NCBI GenBank assembly: GCA_016934435.1
Contig: JAFGSU010000223.1
Location: 1 to 6,066 of the forward strand
DNA length: 6,066 nucleotides
Source of the DNA: Candidatus Zhuqueibacterota bacterium
GTDB lineage: Bacteria > Zhuqueibacterota > Zhuqueibacteria > Residuimicrobiales > Residuimicrobiaceae
Direction of reading: 5' to 3'
The notes below the pieces were generated by a model that did not search any database, had not been told where the DNA came from, and was given only the letters and a program-made list of their open reading frames with translations. Positions 1 through 5,553 of the stretch are shown in pieces; position 1 is the stretch's first letter, and every line of letters starts with the position of its first letter. Both the position numbers and the translations under genes were made by a program.

Positions 1-1
1 C

Positions 2-640
2 GATATGGGCGCCCACATCATGGACCAGCCCTACTGGGCCCTCAACCTGGGCGCTCCTTCACATGTATACGCTTCCTCCACCAAGATGACGGATGCTTCC
101 TATCCACTGGCCGAGATGATCACCTACCAGTTTCCGGCCAGAAAAAGCCACCCGGAAGCGGAAGCGTACGGCATTAAATTGAAAATCGATCTGGTTCCGG
201 TGAAAATGTTCTGGTACGACGGCGGCATCACCGCACCACGTCCCATTGAGCTGGAAACCGGAAGGCGATTGGGAGACGGCAAGGGCGGCGTGCTCTTTAT
301 CGGCGACAAGGGCACTATGATGTGCGGCAATTACGGCGAGAGTCCGCGCATCATCCCGGAAAGCAAGATGCAAGAATATGTGCGGCCGGAAAAAAAGTTT
401 CCGCGCGTCTCCGGCCACATGTCGGAATGGATCGAATGCTGCAAATCCGGCAAAAAATCCAGCACCGATTTCAGCTATTCCGGCCCCCTCACCGAGACGA
501 TGCTGTTAGGTTGCGTTGCCGTGCGCTGCAAGGAGATGCAGCCCATGCTCGAGTGGGATGCCGCTAACATGAAATTCCCCAACTATCCCGATGCCGAACA
601 ATACCTGTCCATGCCGTATCGCGAAGGGTGGACGCTGTAG
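2..640 (+). CDS. Gfo/Idh/MocA family oxidoreductase, C-terminal part (5' end outside window)
   Basis: This is the last 212 codons of an NAD(P)-dependent sugar-type oxidoreductase; the Rossmann half lies to the left of the window. The reading frame is open at the edge and begins with the family's active-site motif DMGAHIMD (visible residues 1-8), in which Asp1, His5 and Asp8 match the DxGxHxxD pattern. The ATG at 5 is therefore an internal Met and not the start. The following alpha/beta region, with GxLFIGDKGTMMCG near residues 95-109 and SGHMSEWIECCKSGKKSSTDF near 137-157 (split here only by description), matches the bacterial-type C-terminal domain of this superfamily, as does the ending EWDAANMKFPN...YREGW. 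Full-length relatives have roughly 430-450 residues, so about half is missing. The substrate cannot be inferred. A second, divergent member of the same superfamily follows 317 bases downstream. Family assignment is strong; whether this protein is exported is unknown because the N-terminus is absent. Confidence 0.9.
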   Translation, partial: DMGAHIMDQPYWALNLGAPSHVYASSTKMTDASYPLAEMITYQFPARKSHPEAEAYGIKLKIDLVPVKMFWYDGGITAPRPIELETGRRLGDGKGGVLFIGDKGTMMCGNYGESPRIIPESKMQEYVRPEKKFPRVSGHMSEWIECCKSGKKSSTDFSYSGPLTETMLLGCVAVRCKEMQPMLEWDAANMKFPNYPDAEQYLSMPYREGWTL

Positions 641-842
641 GCGGGGGATAGGGTATAAAGTATAGTTGGAGCATGATATGGTGGGCACAGTGAGAAGGGT
701 GCTTTTGATTGCGGGGCCGTGTGTCTTTATGAACGCAAAATATCCATCACAGAAATGGTCAGATGGCATGCATCCTGCGCGCTAACTTGTCCGGTTACGC
801 TCTGAATGAAAATGATGGCGATGATGGTTACACCCAGTTAAC

Positions 843-869
843 GTCCCGTCAGGGACGAAATCTTTATAG
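843..869 (+). repeat. 27-base hairpin-plus-tail repeat, copy 1
   Basis: The unit consists of a short palindrome GTCCC-GTCA-GGGAC followed by a single-stranded tail ending AATCTTTATAG. In this copy C842 and G857 extend the stem to six base pairs. It differs from copy 2 (892-918) at one position only, A858 versus T907, and the two units have the same orientation with a 49-base period. A conserved tail beside a small stem resembles REP-type or IS200/IS605-end-like interspersed elements, but no transposase is present in the window, so the assignment to a mobile family is inferred. Confidence 0.75.
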
Positions 870-891
870 ATTCGAATCAGCTCCTTTTCAA

Positions 892-918
892 GTCCCGTCA
901 GGGACGTAATCTTTATAG
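892..918 (+). repeat. 27-base hairpin-plus-tail repeat, copy 2
   Basis: This is the second direct copy of the unit at 843-869, matching at 26 of 27 positions. Its stem is five base pairs, GTCCC (892-896) with GGGAC (901-905). It ends 39 bases before the ATG of the Tat-type oxidoreductase, so if transcription begins upstream both hairpins lie in the 5' leader of the downstream cassette and could affect its expression. Confidence 0.75.
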
Positions 919-957
919 GACTGTGAATCCTGAAATAAAGGACCAACCGGTAAATCT

Positions 958-2382
958 ATGGACGAAAAAGATAAAAAAGAATCATCCGAATCCCCATCGA
1001 ACAAAAAGATCGATCGCCGGGATTTTTTGCAGGGGCTGGCCGGCGTGCCGGTTCTTGGGGCGCTGGCTGTCGCCGCCTGGAAGCAGGAGGCCTACCGCCG
1101 CGCCATCCGCTCGCAACGCGCCGCCGGTTCGGCAGCGCCTGAAAAAGAGGATGATCTCCATGTCGCTTTGCTGGGCGTGGGCGCTCAGGGGGATGTCCTC
1201 CTTAACTCTATGTTGAAAATTCCGGGACTGCGATTTCAGGCGGTGTGCGATATCTGGAGCAACTATAATCTGAAACGGGCCGGCAACCTGCTGCGCAAGT
1301 ACGGTCATGAGGTCAATACTTATGAAGACTATCGCGCGATGCTGGACAGGGAAAAAGGTTTGGATGCGGTGGTCATCGCCACGCCCGATTTTTGGCACGC
1401 CGAGCACACCATCGCCTGCCTGCAAGCCGGCCTCAACGTTTATTGCGAGAAGGAGATGTCCAATACGCTCGAAGATGCCCGCCGCATGGCGCTGGCCGCC
1501 GGAGAGTCGGGCAAGCTGCTGCAGATCGGCCACCAGCGCCGCAGCAATCCGCGCTATATTTTTTCCCATGATGTCCTGTTGAAGGAATTAAAGCTGCTCG
1601 GGCGAATGGTCACTGCTTATGGGCAGTGGAACCGATCGGCGGCGCCGGACCTGGGCTGGCCGAAGCGGTATGAAATTCCGCTCGCCACCCTGCGCAAATA
1701 CGGATATGAATCCATGCATCAGTTCTGCAACTGGCGCTGGTATAAGAACCTCGGCGGCGGACCCATCGTCGATTTAGGTTCGCACCAGATCGATATTTTC
1801 AGCTGGTTCCTCGGCGTTAATCCCAAATCGGTCATGGCCAGCGGCGGCACCGATTATTACGATAAAAGCACACACGAATGGTACGACACCGTGATGGCGA
1901 TCTATGAATATGAGACAGCGGAAGGCACAGTGCGCGCGCATTACAAGACGCAGACCACCAACGGCAGTCTCGGTTATTTTGAGCAGTTCATGGGGGATGA
2001 GGGCACGCTGGTCATATCCGAGTCGGCGAATGTGGGTTCCGTGTACCGGGAAAAAACCAAGGCGCCGATGTGGGACCGGTGGGTGCGCAAGGGCTATCTC
2101 AGCGAACCCAAACTGATGGAGATGACGAGCGAAGTGGATATGGGCGACGCGCTCGATGTACGGGAGACGATCTCGCCCGATGAACATAAACTAACGCTGC
2201 AATTCTACGACGCCTATCATAAACCGCATCTGGAGAATTTTTTCAATGCCGTGCGCGGTCGGGAAAAATTGAACTGCCCGGCCGAGCTCGGATACGAGTC
2301 GGCAGTGGCGGTGTTGAAAGTGAATAAAGCCGTGGAAGCGAAACGAACCCTCTTTTTCGATCCGCAAGAATTTCTGGTTTAA
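958..2382 (+). CDS. Gfo/Idh/MocA family oxidoreductase with twin-arginine signal
   Basis: This 474-residue protein is a complete NAD(P)-dependent oxidoreductase of the Gfo/Idh/MocA superfamily, members of which oxidise, reduce or epimerise sugars and cyclitols. ATG 958 is the first start after an in-frame TGA at 931-933; AAAGGA at 937-942 is a possible but distant (15-base) ribosome site. A Tat motif, DRRDFLQ (19-25), precedes a hydrophobic stretch (about 26-41) without an obvious AxA cleavage site, so the protein is either exported or membrane-anchored. The Rossmann fold follows: GVGAQG (73-78), an acidic beta2 end near CD (97-98), VVIATPDFWH (138-147), then CEKE (163-166) where the family usually has EKP; catalytic Lys165 is kept and the proline is replaced. 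GHQRRSNPRY (191-200) and VDLGSHQID (271-279, with Asp272, His276, Asp279) complete the active site. It leads a tight cluster with DoxX and discoidin-like genes. The Tat signal recalls Zymomonas glucose-fructose oxidoreductase, which is exported with bound cofactor. The substrate is unknown. Confidence 0.93.
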   Translation: MDEKDKKESSESPSNKKIDRRDFLQGLAGVPVLGALAVAAWKQEAYRRAIRSQRAAGSAAPEKEDDLHVALLGVGAQGDVLLNSMLKIPGLRFQAVCDIWSNYNLKRAGNLLRKYGHEVNTYEDYRAMLDREKGLDAVVIATPDFWHAEHTIACLQAGLNVYCEKEMSNTLEDARRMALAAGESGKLLQIGHQRRSNPRYIFSHDVLLKELKLLGRMVTAYGQWNRSAAPDLGWPKRYEIPLATLRKYGYESMHQFCNWRWYKNLGGGPIVDLGSHQIDIFSWFLGVNPKSVMASGGTDYYDKSTHEWYDTVMAIYEYETAEGTVRAHYKTQTTNGSLGYFEQFMGDEGTLVISESANVGSVYREKTKAPMWDRWVRKGYLSEPKLMEMTSEVDMGDALDVRETISPDEHKLTLQFYDAYHKPHLENFFNAVRGREKLNCPAELGYESAVAVLKVNKAVEAKRTLFFDPQEFLV

Positions 2383-2405
2383 TAGTACCGGATGGTCGTA
2401 ACCCG

Positions 2406-2411
2406 AAAGGA
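2406..2411 (+). promoter_or_regulatory. Ribosome binding site that sets the DoxX start
   Basis: AAAGGA lies 10 bases before ATG 2422. The alternative in-frame ATG at 2392 has no purine-rich site ahead of it and would place this sequence inside the coding region, so 2422 is the better start. Confidence 0.6.
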
Positions 2412-2421
2412 TTTCAGCTTT

Positions 2422-2907
2422 ATGAAAGATGCACGCTTGTCCAATTGGCAATGGATTAGTCTGGTGGTATTGCGCATGTTGATCGGCTGGCATTTCCTCT
2501 ACGAAGGAGTGGCCAAACTGCTCAAAGGCAATTGGTCTGCGTACGGATTCCTGATGGAATCGAAATGGATTTTCGCCGATTTGTTCCAGTGGATGGCGCA
2601 AAACAGCACAGTGCTATCGGTCGTCAACACCCTGAATATGTGGGGACTGGTACTGATCGGGCTCGGCCTGATACTCGGCATCTTCACACGCATCGCCGCC
2701 GGCGCGGGTGTCGTGCTGATCCTGCTGTATTATGTGTGTAATCCGCCGTTCGTCGGGCTGTTCTATTCCATTCCCACCGAAGGGAGCTATCTATTCGTCA
2801 ATAAGAATATCGTAGAACTGGCGGCTCTGCTGGTATTGATGGCCATTCCGAGCGAACAATTTGCCGGCATGGACCGAATATTGTACAAGTTTTTAAAAGA
2901 ATCGTAA
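2422..2907 (+). CDS. DoxX family membrane protein
   Basis: This 161-residue protein is a small integral membrane protein of the DoxX family, named after a subunit associated with archaeal thiosulfate:quinone oxidoreductase; bacterial members are mostly uncharacterised and often linked to redox functions. Numbered from ATG 2422, four helices are evident at about 11-30, 67-88, 91-107 and 128-143. The family signature R-x3-G-x2-F-x3-G-x2-K is present as Arg18, Gly22, Phe25, Gly29 and Lys32. The region between the first two helices contains an aromatic-rich amphipathic stretch (about 38-60), also usual for the family. An upstream ATG at 2392 would add ten residues but lacks a ribosome site. The gene starts 39 bases after the oxidoreductase stop and ends 20 bases before the likely discoidin start, implying one transcript. 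A role as membrane partner of the exported oxidoreductase is inferred from position only. Confidence 0.88.
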   Translation: MKDARLSNWQWISLVVLRMLIGWHFLYEGVAKLLKGNWSAYGFLMESKWIFADLFQWMAQNSTVLSVVNTLNMWGLVLIGLGLILGIFTRIAAGAGVVLILLYYVCNPPFVGLFYSIPTEGSYLFVNKNIVELAALLVLMAIPSEQFAGMDRILYKFLKES

Positions 2908-2914
2908 TTTAAAT

Positions 2915-2918
2915 GGAG
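2915..2918 (+). promoter_or_regulatory. Ribosome binding site that sets the discoidin-gene start
   Basis: GGAG sits nine bases before ATG 2928. The ATGs at 2913 and 2919 overlap or abut this site and have no purine-rich site of their own, so 2928 (or the adjacent ATG 2931) is preferred. Confidence 0.55.
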
Positions 2919-2927
2919 ATGTTGATA

Positions 2928-3611
2928 ATGATGTTGAATAAAAAATATTTCCCTTTAGTCATAATTTTTTCCGCGCTGTTATTCTCCACTTTTCTGCTGA
3001 ACGGCCAGGATCTGAAACCGATCGATATCAAACTCCCCAAACCAATGTTTGTCGGCACACCGCAGAATATCAAGGTTCCCAACCTTGAAAAACCGCTGGG
3101 CAGGCCGCGCGATCCATTCCTGGCGCCGGTCGGCACAGCCAATGTTGCGCTCAACAAGCCGGTGGTAGCGAGCGACAACTATCCTGTCATCGGTGAAGTT
3201 GAGCAGGTCACCGACGGCGACAAGGAAGCAGAGGACGGCAGTTACGTCGAATTCGGGCCGTTTCTGCAGCACGTCACCATCGATTTGCAGGCGGAACACA
3301 CGATTTTTGCGGTTGTCATCTGGCATTATCACAAACAGCCGTGCGTTTATAATGATGTGATCGTGCAGATCTCGAACGATCCGGCGTTTAAAAAAGACGT
3401 CAAGACCATTTTTAACAACGATCATGACAACTCCGCCAAATTGGGCACTGGCAAGGATAAAAATTACGTCGAGACCGCCGAAGGCAAGCTTATCGATGCC
3501 GGGGGTTTTCAGGGACGATACGTGCGCTGTTACAGCAACGGCAACAGCAACAGTGATCTGAATCATTATATCGAAGTAGAGGTGTACGGACTGGCGGTGA
3601 AGGGGGAGTAG
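2928..3611 (+). CDS. Secreted F5/8 type C (discoidin-like) domain protein
   Basis: This 227-residue protein appears to be exported and to carry one galactose-binding-like beta-sandwich domain, a fold that commonly binds carbohydrates. Numbered from ATG 2928, a Sec signal peptide is clear: Lys5-Lys6, a hydrophobic core at about 8-24, and a likely cleavage near LLNGQ-D (23-28); no lipobox cysteine is present. Residues 28-71 form a proline-rich linker (nine prolines). The domain spans about 72-222: it opens with NVALNKPVVASD (72-83), includes VTDGD (94-98) and VTIDLQ (116-121), and closes with GRYVRCYSN (196-204) and YIEVEVYG (214-221), the usual F5/8 type C landmarks. Two cysteines (139, 201) could pair after export. 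It is the last gene of the cluster with oxidoreductase and DoxX. A role in holding substrate or wall glycan near the exported enzyme is a guess from context; enzymatic residues are not apparent. Confidence 0.85.
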   Translation: MMLNKKYFPLVIIFSALLFSTFLLNGQDLKPIDIKLPKPMFVGTPQNIKVPNLEKPLGRPRDPFLAPVGTANVALNKPVVASDNYPVIGEVEQVTDGDKEAEDGSYVEFGPFLQHVTIDLQAEHTIFAVVIWHYHKQPCVYNDVIVQISNDPAFKKDVKTIFNNDHDNSAKLGTGKDKNYVETAEGKLIDAGGFQGRYVRCYSNGNSNSDLNHYIEVEVYGLAVKGE

Positions 3612-3892
3612 ATATTTTTTGCATGTTTGAAGTGCGGCGACGTGTCGACCAGTGATAGAGAAGTTGTCCCCAAGTCCGAAAAGTGTATAGATTCGACGTT
3701 ATCAGTGCCTTCTCCCCCGATTTTTCAAGGGGCTTGTCCGTCCGATTCTTGGCGGAGAGAAGGACAGGATGAGGGGGCCATGCGGTCACTTAACCATATT
3801 TGACGGCTGTAATTGTACTTTTTGTACAACCCCAGTCCAAAAATGCGGCGAAGCGTGATAATGGCCATGATCTAGAGCCTTGAAAGATTTAT
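3612..3892. other. Intergenic region before the glycosyltransferase gene
   Basis: This 281-base region contains no supported gene. A T-run follows the discoidin stop (3613-3621) without a preceding stem. CCTTCTC (3708-3714) and GAGAAGG (3757-3763) could form a long-looped stem, and CCCC (3715-3718) with GGGG (3729-3732) a small one, but neither is followed by a T-run, so no terminator is called. A perfect spaced palindrome lies at 3813-3829. Confidence 0.6.
3813..3829. promoter_or_regulatory. Perfect spaced palindrome, possible operator
   Basis: TTGTAC (3813-3818) and GTACAA (3824-3829) are exact inverted copies around a TTTTT centre, 63 bases before the glycosyltransferase ATG. Six-base arms with a five-base centre fit a dimeric regulator site; TTGACG at 3800-3805 could be a -35 element, but the matching -10 (TGTACA, 3823-3828) is poor. 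No regulator gene is in the window. It might instead be a small RNA hairpin. Confidence 0.35.
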
Positions 3893-5476
3893 ATGAAGAA
3901 TAGCGGCTATTATATACTCGCGTGGTGTGCCGTCCTTGCATTGGCCGTGGCGCTTCGCCTGCCGAACCTGCAACGCCGACCCATGCACACCGACGAAGCT
4001 GTGCATGCGGTGAAATTGGGCGATCTGCTGGAAACCGGAACCTACCGGTACGACGCTAATGAATACCACGGTCCGACGCTCAATCTGTTTACGTTGATTC
4101 CGGCTGCGCTCCGCGGCCAGACTCGCCTGGCCGAACTGGATGAAACCACCCTGCGCCTAATCCCCGTCTTCTTCGGACTCGCACTGATCCTTCTACTCGC
4201 TCTGCTCGCACGCGTCGTCGGACGAACAGCGACGCTGGCGTCGGCCATATGGGTCGCCGTGTCGCCTGTCCAGGTTTTCTACAGCCGTTATTATATCCAG
4301 GAAATGCTATTTCTCTTTTTCAGCGTTCTTCTCCTCATCGCAATTTTTCGCTATGGCAGGAGTGCCCACTGGGGCTGGGTTCTGACCGCCGGCTGCGCAC
4401 TGGGATTGCTGCATGCTACCAAAGAGACCGATATCCTGATCATCGCTACCATGATGATGGCCGCCGCTGTCGTCTGGCTGGAGCATCGGCAGAGGTCGGA
4501 CGTAGCATTTTGGCCCCGGAGGCATCTATCATGGCATCTCCTCGTTTTTTTCCTGAGTGCGTTGCTGGTCTCGGGTTTATTCTATACTGTGTTTCTGACC
4601 CATCCGCAAGGATTTCTCGATTCTTTTCGCACGTATCAGGGATATTTTCAGCGTGGCATTGGCCAGTCGCTTCATCTGCATTCGTTGTATTATTATTTCA
4701 AGCTGCTTTTCTTTTTCCATCTGCCCGGAAAACCGGTCTGGAGCGAAGCCTGGCTGCCGCCGTTCGCCCTGCTGGCCGTGGCGCGAATTTTTCGCCGCCC
4801 GACCGAAAGGGGGGAGGATAAAGCCATCGTTTTTAAAAAATGGCTCATTTTTTATACTCTGGCGCTCGGCATCATATACTCTGTTATACCTTACAAAACG
4901 CCCTGGAATATCCTGTCCTTTCAATTCGGTTTATTGCTGCTGGCGGGTATCGGATCGATCGATCTCCTTGAGATGCTGAAAAAGAAACGATGGATCGCTA
5001 TTCTAATTGGCGTGATCTGTTTTACAGGTATGATCCGGCAGGCGGTACTGTTAAATGGTCGATACGACTCCGATCCGGGAAATCCGTGGGTATACGCGCA
5101 TCCCGGTCCGGATGTTAGGGTTATCTCCGAAAGGGTGGAAGCTGCGGCGCGCGCCGCTCCGGAGGGCGTTCAGTCGCATGTGCAGGTCATTGTGCCCGGT
5201 CATGAATATTGGCCTTTGCCGTGGACGTTGAGGCAATTGCCGAATGCAGGATGGTATGAAAGGGTTGATGATCAATCGCCGGTGGCGCCGATTATTCTGG
5301 TCACGCCTGATGAAGAGCCGGCTCTATCGCGAAAACTTTACCTCCTGCCGCCGCCCGGGCAAAAGCATCTCTACATGCGCCTCTGGCAAGAATACCTTGA
5401 GCTGCGGCCCGGCAAAGAAATTCGCGGTTATGTGCGCAAGGATGTGTGGGATTTGCTGCAAGATAGCAAGAAATAA
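3893..5476 (+). CDS. GT-C glycosyltransferase, Agl23 / TIGR03663-like polytopic membrane protein
   Basis: This 527-residue membrane protein resembles the 'flippase activity-associated protein Agl23' group (TIGR03663), relatives of the GT39/PMT-type glycosyltransferases that use lipid-phosphate sugars and act on the outer face of the membrane. ATG 3893 is the first start after an in-frame TGA at 3881 and has GAAAG six bases ahead. After helix 1 (about 7-23) comes RPMHTDEAVHAVKLGDLL (29-46); Asp34-Glu35 is the acidic pair expected in the first outer loop of GT-C enzymes. YRYDANEYHGPT (51-62), SRYYIQE (131-137) and KETD (177-180) are further group-typical motifs. About a dozen hydrophobic segments run to residue 380, with YKTPWN at 334-339, and a soluble C-terminal portion (about 390-527) begins near YDSDPGNPWVYAHPGPDVR. 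The length suits the group. It stands apart from both neighbours with its own leader. Donor and acceptor are unknown; protein or lipid-linked glycan modification is inferred from the fold. Confidence 0.87.
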   Translation: MKNSGYYILAWCAVLALAVALRLPNLQRRPMHTDEAVHAVKLGDLLETGTYRYDANEYHGPTLNLFTLIPAALRGQTRLAELDETTLRLIPVFFGLALILLLALLARVVGRTATLASAIWVAVSPVQVFYSRYYIQEMLFLFFSVLLLIAIFRYGRSAHWGWVLTAGCALGLLHATKETDILIIATMMMAAAVVWLEHRQRSDVAFWPRRHLSWHLLVFFLSALLVSGLFYTVFLTHPQGFLDSFRTYQGYFQRGIGQSLHLHSLYYYFKLLFFFHLPGKPVWSEAWLPPFALLAVARIFRRPTERGEDKAIVFKKWLIFYTLALGIIYSVIPYKTPWNILSFQFGLLLLAGIGSIDLLEMLKKKRWIAILIGVICFTGMIRQAVLLNGRYDSDPGNPWVYAHPGPDVRVISERVEAAARAAPEGVQSHVQVIVPGHEYWPLPWTLRQLPNAGWYERVDDQSPVAPIILVTPDEEPALSRKLYLLPPPGQKHLYMRLWQEYLELRPGKEIRGYVRKDVWDLLQDSKK

Positions 5477-5504
5477 TGTTGAATGATGAATGTTGAATTT
5501 TAAA
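5477..5504. repeat. 14-base tandem microrepeat, two copies
   Basis: Starting directly after the glycosyltransferase stop codon, two 14-base units both begin TGTTGAAT (5477-5484 and 5491-5498) and diverge towards their ends (GATGAA versus TTTAAA), with TGATG beginning a possible third. Such AT-rich TTGAAT-type microrepeats are low in complexity and may arise by slippage. No function is visible. Confidence 0.5.
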
Positions 5505-5508
5505 TGAT

Positions 5509-5524
5509 GCTTTGTTTACAAAGC
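5509..5524. other. Compact hairpin or operator-like palindrome
   Basis: GCTTTGT (5509-5515) and ACAAAGC (5518-5524) are exact inverted copies separated by TT; as RNA the practical loop would be four bases with a six-pair stem. It lies 32 bases past the glycosyltransferase stop but is followed by GCGTCATATAAT and not a T-run, so it is not a standard intrinsic terminator. It directly precedes the TATAAT at 5531, a location that would also suit an operator. Confidence 0.4.
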
Positions 5525-5530
5525 GCGTCA

Positions 5531-5536
5531 TATAAT
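5531..5536 (+). promoter_or_regulatory. Consensus -10 element upstream of the ApbE gene
   Basis: TATAAT is an exact match to the housekeeping -10 box. No good -35 lies 16-18 bases upstream (TGCTTT at 5508-5513), and there is no extended TG. If used, transcription would start near 5542-5544, which would remove or truncate the GAGG site proposed for TTG 5554 and favour a downstream start. Confidence 0.3.
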
Positions 5537-5538
5537 GT

Positions 5539-5542
5539 GAGG
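5539..5542 (+). promoter_or_regulatory. Possible ribosome binding site for the TTG start of the ApbE gene
   Basis: GAGG, within GTGAGG, lies 11 bases before TTG 5554. ATG 5635 has no comparable site ahead of it, so this is the main sequence support for the longer protein. Confidence 0.3.
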
Positions 5543-5553
5543 CTATATTCACC

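Larger units (their letters stand above)
641..957. other. Intergenic region between two oxidoreductase genes
   Basis: This 317-base stretch holds no convincing gene. The only longer open frame, on the minus strand, runs back into the preceding gene and shows no recognisable family. The right half carries the two copies of a hairpin repeat at 843-869 and 892-918. A poor promoter-like pair (TTGATT at 705-710, TATGAA at 728-733, 17-base spacer) exists but is not compelling. No hairpin followed by a T-run is visible after the stop at 640. Confidence 0.7.

Noticed and set aside
705..733. Promoter TTGATT-N17-TATGAA
   Set aside because: Each box matches only four of six consensus positions, which is common by chance; the nearest supported start codon is over 200 bases away.
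506..769. Minus-strand open frame of 87 codons spanning the end of the first gene
   Set aside because: It overlaps the well-supported oxidoreductase, has no recognisable family features, and is explained as a shadow frame.
843..918. CRISPR array
   Set aside because: There are only two repeat units, the 22-base interval is shorter than normal spacers, and no cas genes are present.
982..1569. Minus-strand open frame of 195 codons inside the Tat-type oxidoreductase
   Set aside because: It is fully antisense to a gene with clear family motifs, and its own translation shows no domain or signal.
2392..2421. Upstream start of the DoxX gene at ATG 2392
   Set aside because: There is no ribosome site ahead of it, while ATG 2422 has AAAGGA ten bases upstream and gives a normal family N-terminus.
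2979..3566. Minus-strand open frame of 195 codons inside the discoidin gene
   Set aside because: It is fully antisense to a gene with signal peptide and domain landmarks; no independent support.
3685..3695. Possible third, decayed copy of the hairpin repeat (TATAGATTCGA, also found at 865-875)
   Set aside because: Only 11 bases are shared, mostly from outside the repeat unit, and an 11-base match between two places in 6 kb is expected by chance.
3708..3763. Intrinsic terminator from CCTTCTC/GAGAAGG
   Set aside because: The loop would be 42 bases and there is no T-run after the right arm.
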